Assembly: GCF_014200595.1 (NCBI RefSeq)
Contig: NZ_JACHCG010000001.1
Coordinates: 1,550,001 to 1,614,000, forward strand
Reading direction: 5' to 3'
Origin: Pedobacter cryoconitis
GTDB lineage: Bacteria > Bacteroidota > Bacteroidia > Sphingobacteriales > Sphingobacteriaceae
DNA length: 64,000 nucleotides
Made by a program: the position numbers and the translations under genes
Notes under the pieces: generated by a model
Seen by the model: the letters and a program-made list of their open reading frames with translations, nothing else
Told to the model about the DNA's origin: nothing
Databases searched by the model: none
Shown here: in pieces, positions 34,591-43,537 of the stretch
How the letters are laid out: every line of letters starts with the position of its first letter
Numbering within the stretch: position 1 is the first letter of the stretch

Positions 34591-35310
34591 TTAGTGTTTG
34601 ATAAACAGGTCAATCAAAAGGCCCAAAAGGATTACTGAAGCAGAAAATGTCAGTAATCCTAATATATAGGAAGCCATTGCTTTTAAATAATTTGCCCATT
34701 TCTGTTTGTCAAAAAACTGCCCGATTGCCCAGGTACTATATGCCATACTTATAATTCCGGAAACCTTCATTAAACTTAGTTTTGTCAGGCCTTCTAAAAT
34801 TGCAAAAACAGAAAAGATGAGCATGCTGGTTCCGATCACAAAACACAATAGAATCAATATTTCAAAAAAGTTGTAGTTCTGTTTTCTGAAAAATAGTTTG
34901 AGCCAGAAGGCTATAAATACACCCATGATGATATTCCCATAACCGTAGTGGTTCTGAACCCATTTGAAAATTAAGTTTGCTGTTGGATTTGTGGGGTCAT
35001 TAAAACTAATGTACTCTTCCTTCAGATGAAAAAAATGGGTGGTTAATGTATAGATTAAAGAGGCTACTATGATGAATATAATTGGTTTTACAAGTTTACT
35101 CCTGTCTTTCGCAATAAATTCTCTTACGTTTTGTCCGGGTCTGATCAGCAACTCTTTAATGGTGAACAGGATGCCTCTTTCAAAGTGTAAAACGTGTTCA
35201 AGCTCGTGTATAATATAATGACCATTAATTCTTTTGATGCTTGCAGGCTGCCCGCAATTGGAACAATATTTTCCTGTTAATTCAAGATTACAGCTAGTAC
35301 AATGTGTCAT
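34591..35310 (-). CDS. DUF3667 membrane protein with zinc ribbon
   Basis: A 239-residue protein. The N-terminus has two CxxC pairs (HCTSCNLELTGKYCSNCGQP) that form a zinc ribbon, then the family motif ELEHVLHFERGILFTIKELLIRPGQNVREFI, and four to five membrane segments from residue 90 on. This arrangement defines DUF3667, common in Bacteroidota and of unknown function. It is a single gene, convergent with the receptor gene, with only three bases between the stops. Nothing in the context suggests a role. Confidence 0.88.
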   Translation of the reverse strand: MTHCTSCNLELTGKYCSNCGQPASIKRINGHYIIHELEHVLHFERGILFTIKELLIRPGQNVREFIAKDRSKLVKPIIFIIVASLIYTLTTHFFHLKEEYISFNDPTNPTANLIFKWVQNHYGYGNIIMGVFIAFWLKLFFRKQNYNFFEILILLCFVIGTSMLIFSVFAILEGLTKLSLMKVSGIISMAYSTWAIGQFFDKQKWANYLKAMASYILGLLTFSASVILLGLLIDLFIKH

Positions 35311-35387
35311 TTATTTATTTTTTTTGAGAAGTATTTTTTTAACTGGCAGTTCATGTTTCTGCCTCACTAAATGTATAAAATTATTTA

Positions 35388-36124
35388 TTGATCTTTCCGG
35401 GTGAGCAATTAAAATATAATAATATTTCTTTATTAAACGCTCTGTTTGAGGGAGAAAAACACATTACCGATATTGTTTACAACCCAACTGAACTGGGTGG
35501 GGATGACAGGGAGCATAAAAAGGCCTGCTTCGATTTGTTGTGTACCGGAGACCATGGCGAGCAATTTATCGTGGAGATGCAGCGGGCAGCGCATAATAAT
35601 TTTGAGGACCGCTGTATTTTTTACATGAGCCGGCTGATCCATCAGCAAAAGCTAAAGAGCAGGCGTAACTGGGAAGTTAAACTTAAAGAAGTTTTCCTGG
35701 TTGCAATCCTGGATTTTAACATGAAAAATTGCCTGAGTGACCATTATTTGCAAAGTATTTCCCTGGTCAATACCGGTACAGGTGAAATATTCCACAATGG
35801 ACTGGGATTTAAGTTTTTGGAACTGCCTAAATTTGGGAAGAAAGAAGATGAACTGGAAACTGAGCTGGACAAATGGGTTTATTTGTATACGACTCGATTT
35901 TACAACGGGAAGAAGACGATCAGTACCGTCTTGGGTATGCAGAATGGAAGGGAAGAGAAGAAGGAATGGAAAAGGGGTTAGAACAAGGTTTAGGACAAGG
36001 AAAGGAAGAAAGGAAACATGAAACTGCGCTTGCTATTGCAAGAAAAATGAAAGAAGAAAAATTTGATATTGATAAAATTGCGGGGTTTACTGCGCTCCCG
36101 ATTGAAGAAATAGAAAGGCTTTAA
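35388..36124 (+). pseudogene. Rpn-family nuclease/transposase-like gene, truncated and frameshifted
   Basis: Remnant of a PD-(D/E)XK Rpn-type gene (recombination-promoting nuclease). The first frame (35388-35981) has the family core: SLLNALFEGEKHITDIVYNP, the catalytic-type stretch DLLCTGDHGEQFIVEMQ and LDFNMKN. The start is missing: the usual first 40 or so residues have no counterpart upstream. After about 35880 the family sequence moves to another frame (ending at 36124), which encodes the usual tail, YAEWKGREEGMEKGLEQG and IARKMKEE. A helical region between is lost, so a deletion with frameshift is likely. Intact relatives cut DNA and promote RecA-independent recombination. A hairpin follows at 36134. 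Confidence 0.8.
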
Positions 36125-36133
36125 AAAGAGGCA

Positions 36134-36165
36134 AGAGACTATACCCTTAATTTGGTATAGTCTCT
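36134..36165. terminator. Bidirectional-type terminator
   Basis: AGAGACTATACC (36134-36145) pairs perfectly with GGTATAGTCTCT (36154-36165). It lies between the decayed Rpn gene and the convergent quinone oxidoreductase gene; T-tracts are modest. Confidence 0.75.
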
Positions 36166-36191
36166 GATTCTTAATATACATTTAAGGGTGC

Positions 36192-37160
36192 TTAAATACT
36201 TACTACAAGCCTTTTTCCATCAGTGATTTCCATGTTCCAGATTTTTTCAATGTCCTGAACCGGGACTATGGTTACCTCTATTGTCAATTGCTGATCTGCT
36301 GCAAGCTGAAACATTTCCGGAAGGATCTCCTGAAAAAGCAGGCCGACTTCTTCTTTTGTCCAGCTTCCCAAACCGGAGCCTGATAGCTGGAGATCAATGC
36401 TGCGTAATATTTGTGAGGATAAAGTGATCGTATCTCCGGACATCGAGCCTATAGATACATAACGGGTACGGGCGGAGAAAGTTCCGGTGCCTTTTAAGGA
36501 GGAGAGAATTAGTTCTGCGGAATGCCCCCATAGATAATCGATAACGACGTTGATAGGCGTTACTGCGTGTATCTTTTTTAGCTGGTCAACAAAAGAAGCA
36601 TCGTCCTGATTCAGAGAGATAAGCTGATCTGCTCCCAGGGCTGGCAAAGTCTTCAGTATTTCTTCATTTCTGCCGGTAACAACTATCTTTCCTGCGCCGT
36701 AATGTCTGGCAAGCTGAATAGCTATTTTACCAGTGAAACCAGTAGCGCCATTGATTAAAACTGTTTCCCCGGGTTGTAATCCGGCGCGGAAACGCAGTGC
36801 CAGAGCCGATCCCATAGCTGCATTTGGTAATGCTGCGGCGGTAGCATCATCCAGTCCGTCGGGTACAGGCGAGCACCACTCTTTTAAAAACACGGCTTGT
36901 TCTGCCATTGTACCAGAAGTGCCGACACCATAAATACGCTGTCCGTTTGATAAAATACCAACACCATCAGTACATACTACTTGTATCTTAGCTGTTTTTT
37001 CCGAAGAATAATGCTTGCCACTGGCCTTTAATTTGTCCAGGTTTTTGATGGATACGGCTTTTACCTGCACTAAAATTTCACGATCGTGCTGAACCACTGG
37101 TTCAGGGATTTCTGCATATTGAGGTATTTCACCTGCCTGATAGATTATTGCTGCTTTCAT
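36192..37160 (-). CDS. Quinone oxidoreductase-like MDR protein
   Basis: A 322-residue medium-chain dehydrogenase/reductase without zinc ligands, of the quinone oxidoreductase type. The N-terminal GroES-like part has EILVQVKAVSIKNLDKLKASG; the Rossmann part has GETVLINGATGFTGKIAIQLA (AxxGxxG) near residue 135 and a NADPH-type loop VTGRNEE. It probably reduces quinones or enals with NADPH. It lies downstream of a Crp/Fnr gene on the same strand; between them are a perfect -7 box and a 16-base palindrome, so it is the probable target of that regulator. Confidence 0.9.
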   Translation of the reverse strand: MKAAIIYQAGEIPQYAEIPEPVVQHDREILVQVKAVSIKNLDKLKASGKHYSSEKTAKIQVVCTDGVGILSNGQRIYGVGTSGTMAEQAVFLKEWCSPVPDGLDDATAAALPNAAMGSALALRFRAGLQPGETVLINGATGFTGKIAIQLARHYGAGKIVVTGRNEEILKTLPALGADQLISLNQDDASFVDQLKKIHAVTPINVVIDYLWGHSAELILSSLKGTGTFSARTRYVSIGSMSGDTITLSSQILRSIDLQLSGSGLGSWTKEEVGLLFQEILPEMFQLAADQQLTIEVTIVPVQDIEKIWNMEITDGKRLVVSI

Positions 37161-37179
37161 TGTTTATCAATTTATACCA

Positions 37180-37224
37180 CAAATTTACGGTCGCAATGCT
37201 CAGGCCGCGATAACATTTGTTATC
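37180..37224 (-). promoter_or_regulatory. Promoter and Crp/Fnr-type palindrome ahead of the oxidoreductase gene
   Basis: TAAATTTG (37180-37187, minus strand) matches TAnnTTTG exactly, 19 bp before the ATG. The palindrome GATAACA-TT-TGTTATC (37209-37224) is centred 29.5 bp above the -7 box, the same distance as in the purA and 28-kb regulator promoters. It lies between the regulator gene and its presumed target. Confidence 0.65.
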
Positions 37225-37232
37225 AAATGAAA

Positions 37233-37811
37233 TCATGTTTTTTCCCTGATCAGCTGGCTTTTAATGCGGCTGAGGTGAACGGAACTCACACCTAAATAAG
37301 AGGCTATATAATGCTGAGGTACCCGTTGAATGATCATCGGCTTTTCCTGCATCAATACCTGGTATCGTTTTAAAGGAGAATCTCTGAGAAAGGAAAAGAA
37401 ATGGTTCATGTAGTGAAACATCCGGTCGAAAAGATTATTGATAAATTCGTCTCTTAGTTCCGATACATTTTCCAGTTCTGGCAGTATTTTTTCCAGGTCT
37501 TGTTTACTGATATGCCAGAGTACACACGGCTCGATGGTTTCTATGTTGAGCAGACTTGGTACTTGCTTTTTTAAGCTCTCTATTGATGCTACCGTTTCAT
37601 TTTCAAAAAAGAATTGTGTGGTGAGATCTTTGCCATCATTATTAAACCAGACACGGATACAGCCTTTTTCAATAAAGAATATTTTTTTTGCAATCTCGCC
37701 CTCTTTGAGCAAAGTTGTTTTTGCCGGGACTTCCAGTTTTTTGAGACAACCCGAAAATCCAGCAAACTGACTATCGCTCATCCGGAATTTTCTTTTTAAT
37801 TGTTCAAGCAT
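37233..37811 (-). CDS. Crp/Fnr-family transcriptional regulator
   Basis: A 192-residue regulator with the ATG at 37811 as start (the open frame extends to a TTG at 37853). An N-terminal beta roll (about 15-115; KTTLLKEGEIAKKIFFIEKGCIRVW) is followed by a winged helix (about 145-190; PQHYIASYLGVSSVHLSRIKSQL). There is no FNR-type cysteine cluster. Its gene ends 72 bp before the oxidoreductase gene on the same strand, and the palindrome in that gap is the probable binding site. This repeats the layout at 28 kb: regulator first, target behind it. The signal is unknown; an oxidative or electrophile cue would suit the target. Confidence 0.92.
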   Translation of the reverse strand: MLEQLKRKFRMSDSQFAGFSGCLKKLEVPAKTTLLKEGEIAKKIFFIEKGCIRVWFNNDGKDLTTQFFFENETVASIESLKKQVPSLLNIETIEPCVLWHISKQDLEKILPELENVSELRDEFINNLFDRMFHYMNHFFSFLRDSPLKRYQVLMQEKPMIIQRVPQHYIASYLGVSSVHLSRIKSQLIREKT

Positions 37812-37914
37812 AGACAGATTTTTTGCTGAATATCCGGAATTTCTTTCAAACAAAACATTAACTTAATACCCAGGCTATACCAATAAGTTTTATTTGCAGC
37901 TTAATTCAAAAAAA

Positions 37915-39171
37915 ATGGATAGAAGAGAACTCCTGAAAACTATTGGTATCCTGTCGGGTTCATTATTAATCAGTGATTATGTAGCTGCACAGGAAAATGC
38001 AACATCCACCCTGATAGAAAATGGAAAAGATCAGTTATCCATTCAGGAATTCCAGAAATATTATCAGACAGACCGTTCATTTACTAACCTTGAAAATGGT
38101 TTTTTTGGTGTCATGTCCGAACCTGTTCTCCATACATTTATTGAAAATACCAGGACTGTGAACAGCAGATTATCAGGTTTTGCAAGGTTAGAATTTCCAC
38201 AGCTCTACCGGGACGCGCTGCTCTTGACCGGAACCTATCTGAAATTACCTTCAAACTCATTCATCTTTACCAGGAATGCCACAGAAGCACTTAATATTGC
38301 TATTCAGGGGTATCCTTTAACAGCTGGTGATGAAGTTATCCTGAGCCAGTTTGATTATGACAGTATGGTTGAGACTTGGGAAATGCTGCAAAAAACCAAA
38401 AAGATTAAACTGGTCTACCTGGAAATTCCTGCACACCCTGAGTCTACAGCACAAATTGTTCAGCTTTATAAAAATGCCGTAACCAGCAGGACCAGAATTG
38501 TTCATCTGACACATATCAATCATTTTACCGGGTTGATTCTTCCTATCAAAGAAATAACGGATGCTTTAAAGCCTTCTGGTGTCAAAACTATCCTGGATGC
38601 AGCACATTCGTTTGCACATATAGATTATTCAATCACGGAACTTGGTGCAGACTTAGTTGCGATTAATCTTCACAAGTGGTTTGGATCACCTGTAGGTACC
38701 GGGTTACTTTATGTGAAGCCAGAGCTGATCAGCACGATGAACCCTTTATTTGGTGATGTGAAGCAAAAGGAAAACAGTATTTATAAATTGGCGCATTTTG
38801 GGACTACACCATTTGCCAATATTATGACCATAAGTGCTGCAATGGCATTTCAGCAGAAGATTGCGCCTGCGGTCAAACAGAATTATCTGCATGAATTAAA
38901 AAAAACCTGGATAGATGGCGTACAGCATTTATCAGCAGTAAAGGTGCTGACACCGGTTAGTCCGGAATGGTCTTGTGCAATTGGTGCTTTCCGGATGAAA
39001 AATATGAGCGCTAAAAAAGCTGTTGATCAGCTATGGACTGCGCATAAAATTTTAAGTGTTGTACGTAACCTGAAAGGAGGGGACTGTATCAGGATCACTC
39101 CTCAGATCTATAATACAACTGAAGATTCAGAACGTCTGGTCAAAGCATTAACAGTACTTAGCAATTCATAG
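37915..39171 (+). CDS. Aminotransferase class V (isopenicillin N epimerase-like), Tat-type signal
   Basis: A 418-residue PLP enzyme. The ATG at 37915 is preferred because it begins a twin-arginine-like signal (MDRRELLKTIGILSGSLL); the frame extends seven codons upstream. Class V features are FIFTRNATEALNIAIQGYP, GDEVILSQFDYDSM, the PLP Asp/His region ILDAAHSFAHIDYS and the Schiff-base lysine in INLHKWFGSPVGTGLLY. Relatives include isopenicillin N epimerase and cysteine desulfurase-like proteins; the substrate is unknown. Tat export would deliver the folded, cofactor-loaded enzyme to the periplasm. It is divergent from the Crp/Fnr gene and ends at a terminator. Confidence 0.9.
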   Translation: MDRRELLKTIGILSGSLLISDYVAAQENATSTLIENGKDQLSIQEFQKYYQTDRSFTNLENGFFGVMSEPVLHTFIENTRTVNSRLSGFARLEFPQLYRDALLLTGTYLKLPSNSFIFTRNATEALNIAIQGYPLTAGDEVILSQFDYDSMVETWEMLQKTKKIKLVYLEIPAHPESTAQIVQLYKNAVTSRTRIVHLTHINHFTGLILPIKEITDALKPSGVKTILDAAHSFAHIDYSITELGADLVAINLHKWFGSPVGTGLLYVKPELISTMNPLFGDVKQKENSIYKLAHFGTTPFANIMTISAAMAFQQKIAPAVKQNYLHELKKTWIDGVQHLSAVKVLTPVSPEWSCAIGAFRMKNMSAKKAVDQLWTAHKILSVVRNLKGGDCIRITPQIYNTTEDSERLVKALTVLSNS

Positions 39172-39201
39172 GACAGCAAAACAGGTCTGTATTTAATCCT
39201 G

Positions 39202-39238
39202 AAAAAGGATGCATCTGAAATAGAATGCATCCTTTTTT
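39202..39238. terminator. Bidirectional-type terminator
   Basis: AAAAAGGATGCAT (39202-39214) pairs with ATGCATCCTTTTT (39225-39237). It separates the aminotransferase from the convergent TonB receptor gene. Confidence 0.85.
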
Positions 39239-39262
39239 AGTAAATGAAGCGGGGGTTAGTAA

Positions 39263-41971
39263 TTAGAAGCTATAACCCAGTTTAGCATAATAATATGCCC
39301 CTGTAACGCCTAATTGACTGTTATTCCCATTGTAATATTTAAAGTTTCCATTGAAACTCAGGCTTGGATCATTTAATGGCGGCATTTTATCAAAGATATT
39401 ATTCGCACCTATTCCAAATCTTACCTTGTTCTTAAATTGATAAGAAACTTCAGCATCTAAAGTGACCAGTGCAGGCATCGTATTTAAACCAATTACCTTT
39501 TGAGCAATTGGATATTGGTTCGACAATTCTCCGGCTCTGTAAACCCGTAATGAACTTGTAAATCCATTCAGATTATGTACAATAGACATCGTAAAATTAT
39601 TCTGTTTAGTTGCGGTTGCGGCAATACGCTCAGGATTAAAAATATTCTCATTTAAGGAAGCCAGAATTGCTGAGTTATGTACGCCAACAATTTTAAGCAG
39701 GTTGTAATTATAGGAAGCAAGGAAAGTAAAATGTCCTAAATTATTGGCATGTAATTCATATTGAGCAACAATGTCTATACCTTGGGTGCGGGTGTCAATT
39801 GCATTGGCAAAATACCTTGCAGATTGAATACCAACGATATTATAATCATCAAATAATTTCTTGATCAAAGGATTACTTGTCGTAAAAAAACTTGTTCTTA
39901 CAATTCTGTCGTTGACTCTTACCGCATAAAGATCTGCTGTAATGAATAGGTTTTTTACAGGCAAAGCAGTTAATCCGGCGCTCACATTATATGATTTTTC
40001 AGGCTTTAAAGGCTGTGCACCTAAAGCAATTGCAGCTGGAGAGTTGATGGGTAAAGTACTGTTCTCTCTGGACACAATCTGACCTACAGCCGGATCAAGT
40101 GTATAATTGGTTTGTGTCTGTGAGAAATATGATTGTTGTAGCGAAGGCGCTCTGAATCCTGTATTGGCTGCACCACGAATCGCATACCCTTTGATAAATT
40201 CGTAACGGGCAGAAATCTTTCCATTGATTGTAGAGCCGAAATCACTGTAATATTCATAACGTGTTGCAGCACTTACGGTAAAAGATTTAGTGAAATCTGC
40301 TGTTAATTCAGCATAAGCAGCGGTAGTATTTCTGCTTTGAGCTACCTCGTTACTTGGACGGTATCCGACATAACCCTGTGAACCTACAGGAGCTCTCTTT
40401 CCTGCATTCGGACCATCAAGAATTGGCACTCCTCCATCAATATACGAAGCTTCTTCACCAGCTTTAATCGAATAGTTTTCCACTCTGAATTCAGCACCGT
40501 ATGCTAAGGAATAAACCTTGTTCTGGCCTAGTGCTTTTACAAAATCAAGATTGGCAGCATATTGGTTAAAATGGTGCGTACCCAGGTAAAAATCCGTAGG
40601 GCTTTTAGTACCTAAAGAAGGATTGTCAGAATTCAGCAGGTTAAATTGCACCGAGTTTCCACCCAGAGAAACACTGGCATCCATCATCCCCAATGATTTA
40701 AAGTCTTGTTTGTAACCACCCGCAAAAGAGTAGTCTGTGGTTACTATTTTACCTCTGGCTAAAAAGCCGTCAGGATAGATAGAACGTACCGTACCATCAT
40801 CACTTGGTAATCTGAAACGGTTACTTCCATTTAAAGTATTGTTGTAGTTTACGCCTCCAAATGCATAGATTTTGCCTTCATTTTTTAAAGGCTGTGAATA
40901 ATTGATCATGGTTCCCAGTACCTTTTTCTGCGGATCTCCCTCAATCATGGTCACTTTTGGATCGGCAGCGTATGCGGCATTTTTTGCGTCGCCCACAGGG
41001 TCTGAATAAGTCACGTTACCGGCTGCATTTTTAATAGTTCCAAAATACTGTTTTCTTAAATCGGCACCAGCTCTTACGGTTTTCTCTGCATACAATCCTT
41101 GTACAGCGATGTTAAGTATACCATTGTTTTTTAAAGCAAAACCTTTGTCTATCCCAATCTTTGTATTGAAACCATCTCCTCTGGAAGTAATTCCACTTTG
41201 GACATCAACGCTGCCCCCGGTATCTTTCTTCAGAATGATATTGATTACCCCGGCAATCGCATCTGATCCATAAATAGCTGCTGCTCCATCTTTTAATACT
41301 TCGATAGATTCAATGGCTGATACTGGAATTGCATTTAAATCTACACCTGTATTGTCAGCAATCAAAAAGGCACTGATATGTCTTCTTTTTCCGTTGACTA
41401 ACACCAGCATCTGATCGGTTCCCATACCACGCATAGTGCTCGGCCTGATCGTTTCCGAACCATCTCCCCGTACAATACGATTTTGAGTAAATGAGGGAAC
41501 AAGCATTTGTATCAATTCGGCGGTATTGGTATACCCGGAAGTTTTGATCTCCTGAGAAGAAATCAGCTGAACAGGAACCGGTGATTTAATGATACTTCTG
41601 CTTTTTCCCCTGTTACCGACAGAAATGCTAACCTCATTCAAGTTGGATGAGTTATCGGTCATCATTACCGTGATCACCGTATCTCTTGTTAGTTTAATCG
41701 TTTTAGTATATTTAACAAAGCCGACACTTGAAATTTCAAGCTGATATACCCCGGTCTTTATTCCTGTGAGTACAAATGAACCATCCGGAGCAGATTTGGT
41801 CATTCTGTGTACAGGGTTCAGCGTGATTGTAGCGCCTTCTATCAAGTGACTGCTTTCTTCAGTAGCGATCTTACCTTTTAGGGTTAGCTGCGCTTTTAAA
41901 GTGCTTGCTGACAGGGTGAACAGAACAAGTAAACCAAACAATTTTTTAAAGCTGGTGGACATAATTTTCAT
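39263..41971 (-). CDS. TonB-dependent receptor
   Basis: A 902-residue outer membrane receptor with a signal peptide (LFGLLVLFTLSASTLKAQ), a carboxypeptidase-regulatory-like domain (about 28-110), a plug domain (about 130-250; TMRGMGTDQMLVLVNGKRRH and SIEVLKDGAAAIYGSDAIAG) and a barrel ending in YAKLGYSF. An alternative ATG lies three codons downstream. It is a single-component receptor, not a SusC, as no SusD follows. A near -7 box (CATCTTTG, minus strand) lies about 20 bp upstream. The cobalamin riboswitch 290 bp away points the other way, so this is not marked as a B12 receptor; the ligand is unknown. Confidence 0.93.
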   Translation of the reverse strand: MKIMSTSFKKLFGLLVLFTLSASTLKAQLTLKGKIATEESSHLIEGATITLNPVHRMTKSAPDGSFVLTGIKTGVYQLEISSVGFVKYTKTIKLTRDTVITVMMTDNSSNLNEVSISVGNRGKSRSIIKSPVPVQLISSQEIKTSGYTNTAELIQMLVPSFTQNRIVRGDGSETIRPSTMRGMGTDQMLVLVNGKRRHISAFLIADNTGVDLNAIPVSAIESIEVLKDGAAAIYGSDAIAGVINIILKKDTGGSVDVQSGITSRGDGFNTKIGIDKGFALKNNGILNIAVQGLYAEKTVRAGADLRKQYFGTIKNAAGNVTYSDPVGDAKNAAYAADPKVTMIEGDPQKKVLGTMINYSQPLKNEGKIYAFGGVNYNNTLNGSNRFRLPSDDGTVRSIYPDGFLARGKIVTTDYSFAGGYKQDFKSLGMMDASVSLGGNSVQFNLLNSDNPSLGTKSPTDFYLGTHHFNQYAANLDFVKALGQNKVYSLAYGAEFRVENYSIKAGEEASYIDGGVPILDGPNAGKRAPVGSQGYVGYRPSNEVAQSRNTTAAYAELTADFTKSFTVSAATRYEYYSDFGSTINGKISARYEFIKGYAIRGAANTGFRAPSLQQSYFSQTQTNYTLDPAVGQIVSRENSTLPINSPAAIALGAQPLKPEKSYNVSAGLTALPVKNLFITADLYAVRVNDRIVRTSFFTTSNPLIKKLFDDYNIVGIQSARYFANAIDTRTQGIDIVAQYELHANNLGHFTFLASYNYNLLKIVGVHNSAILASLNENIFNPERIAATATKQNNFTMSIVHNLNGFTSSLRVYRAGELSNQYPIAQKVIGLNTMPALVTLDAEVSYQFKNKVRFGIGANNIFDKMPPLNDPSLSFNGNFKYYNGNNSQLGVTGAYYYAKLGYSF

Positions 41972-42261
41972 ATAAATATTCTCTTTTTTGACAAAGATGT
42001 TCTGCGTATATGAAGTTGATGTTATGACATCTTTATGCTAGCCTACATTGGTCGGATGGATATTCTTAAAAGTTGTGAAAGCAGAGGGAATTCAGTTATA
42101 CTAAAATCAGGGCAATTGCGTTTAAAACGTATTATTGTTCCCTAAAAAAGTGTAACAGATAAGTTATATGAAATTAAAGCTAGCAATTTAACTATGTTAA
42201 GCTAATTTTATTTGGTTTTATTTTCTACATTGCAAATGTGTTCTTTGCATACCACATCAAA
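41972..42261. other. Upstream region between the receptor gene and the riboswitch
   Basis: About 290 bp without a gene. It contains a small dyad, GATGT-TATG-ACATC (42018-42031), near the receptor promoter. A weak plus-strand promoter candidate (TTTG at 42211-42214, GTTCTTTG at 42240-42247, spacer 25) is correctly placed to start the riboswitch transcript. Confidence 0.35.
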
Positions 42262-42433
42262 CGGAAATGGTTATACTTAATTGTAGATTAATAGGGAATC
42301 GTGTGTAAATCACGAACTGTCGCGCAACTGTAAGTAACTAAAAAAGTTTTCATCCGCAAAATATCCACTGTTCTACCGATAGAATGGGAAGGATGATGAA
42401 AAACGTTACAAGTCAGGAGACCTGCCTGTTCCG
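42262..42433 (+). ncRNA. Cobalamin (B12) riboswitch aptamer
   Basis: The conserved parts occur in the right order: ATAGGGAATCG, a small stem around TGTAAAT (GTG and CAC), the invariant CTGTCGCGCAACTGTAAG (42317-42334), ATCCACTG (42363-42370), ATGGGAAGG (42384-42392) and the B12 box AAGTCAGGAGACCTGCC (42410-42426). GTAAC at 42334 pairs with GTTAC at 42405, and an outer helix CGGAA (42262-42266) with TTCCG (42429-42433) closes the element. It lies on the plus strand 204 bp ahead of prpB. Cobalamin riboswitches usually turn off B12 uptake or B12-independent isozymes. I see no clear terminator or RBS-masking hairpin after it, so the switching mechanism is open. Confidence 0.93.
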
Positions 42434-42497
42434 AATGGACAATGCTTTCGCGATCCGAAGCTTTTAGTCTGAAAGATGTTTATTCTTACATAAAAAA

Positions 42498-42531
42498 TTG
42501 CGTCCCTGATTCAGGTACTGGTATAACTTTG
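42498..42531 (+). promoter_or_regulatory. Possible second promoter between the riboswitch and prpB
   Basis: TTG (42498-42500) and TAACTTTG (42524-42531; exact TAnnTTTG) are 23 bp apart, in the accepted range. The spacer holds a dyad, GTCCCTG-ATT-CAGGTAC (42502-42518, one mismatch), that could be an operator. If active, transcripts starting about 100 bp before prpB would escape the riboswitch. Confidence 0.45.
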
Positions 42532-42637
42532 TATTTTTATTCGCCTTTCTCTTCTTAAAATCTTCCCGTCAGCAGCATGGTATTAAAAATCAAAGAACAT
42601 TTTTAACCGAAGCTAATTTTTCTAAAAAAAACTGACG

Positions 42638-43537
42638 ATGCAAACAAACAATCTTAAATCCCCCGGTCAAAAATTCCGGGAGGCTTTGAAAACAGAAAGT
42701 CCCCTTCAAATTGTGGGAGCGATCAATGCTAATCATGCTTTATTAGCGCAACAAGCAGGATTTAATGCCATTTATCTTTCAGGAGGCGGTGTAGCTGCCG
42801 GATCATTAGGGATTCCTGATCTGGGTATTACTACACTGGAAGATGTATTAATTGACATTCAACGGATCACTAATGTCTGTGATTTACCGCTGATGGCCGA
42901 TGTAGATACTGGTTTCGGCCCATCTGCATTTAATGTAGCCCGTACTGTAAAATCATTGATTAAAGCAGGTGCTGCGGCACTTCATATCGAAGATCAGGTA
43001 GGTGCCAAGCGCTGTGGCCACCGTCCGGGTAAAGAAGTGGTGAGTAAAGCAGAAATGGCAGATCGCTTGAAAGCTGCTGTGGATGCCAGAACAGATGAGC
43101 ACTTTGTGATTGGTGCCAGAACAGATGCTTTTGCAATCGAAGGACTGGAGAAAACATTGGAAAGAGCTGTTGCCTATAAAGAAGCAGGGGCAGATTTCAT
43201 TTTCGCAGAAGCCGTACCAGATCTTTCTTATTATCAGAAATTTGTAGATGCTACAGGAATTCCTGTACTGGCGAATATTACTGAATTTGGCATGATTGAC
43301 ATGTATACGGTCGACGAGCTTAAAAATGCCGGTGTGGGATTGATCTTATATCCATTATCTGCTTTTCGCGCGGCCAATAAGGCTGCTGAAAATGTCTATC
43401 GGCACATCCGCAAAGACGGTACGCAAAAGAACGTACTGGACACGATGCAAACCAGGGAAGAACTCTATAAGAGTATAGGATACCACAATTACGAGCAAAA
43501 ATTAGATAATCTTTTTAAAGCGCAGAAAAATGATTGA
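42638..43537 (+). CDS. prpB: 2-methylisocitrate lyase
   Basis: A 299-residue enzyme of the isocitrate lyase/PEP mutase family. The diagnostic catalytic motif [10 protein letters not shown] (near residue 123) and the metal site [11 protein letters not shown] (near 86) are intact, and [18 protein letters not shown] is typical of PrpB. It splits 2-methylisocitrate into pyruvate and succinate, the last step of the methylcitrate cycle that consumes propionyl-CoA. It is the first gene of the operon and is preceded by a cobalamin riboswitch. Its stop overlaps the prpC start by eight bases. Confidence 0.97.
   Translation: MQTNNLKSPGQKFREALKTESPLQIVGAINANHALLAQQAGFNAIYLSGGGVAAGSLGIPDLGITTLEDVLIDIQRITNVCDLPLMADVDTGFGPSAFNVARTVKSLIKAGAAALHIEDQVGAKRCGHRPGKEVVSKAEMADRLKAAVDARTDEHFVIGARTDAFAIEGLEKTLERAVAYKEAGADFIFAEAVPDLSYYQKFVDATGIPVLANITEFGMIDMYTVDELKNAGVGLILYPLSAFRAANKAAENVYRHIRKDGTQKNVLDTMQTREELYKSIGYHNYEQKLDNLFKAQKND

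Noticed and set aside
39263..42433. TonB receptor as a B12 (BtuB-like) receptor because of the nearby riboswitch
   Set aside because: The riboswitch lies on the opposite strand and points away from the receptor gene; the receptor shows no BtuB-specific feature that I can see.
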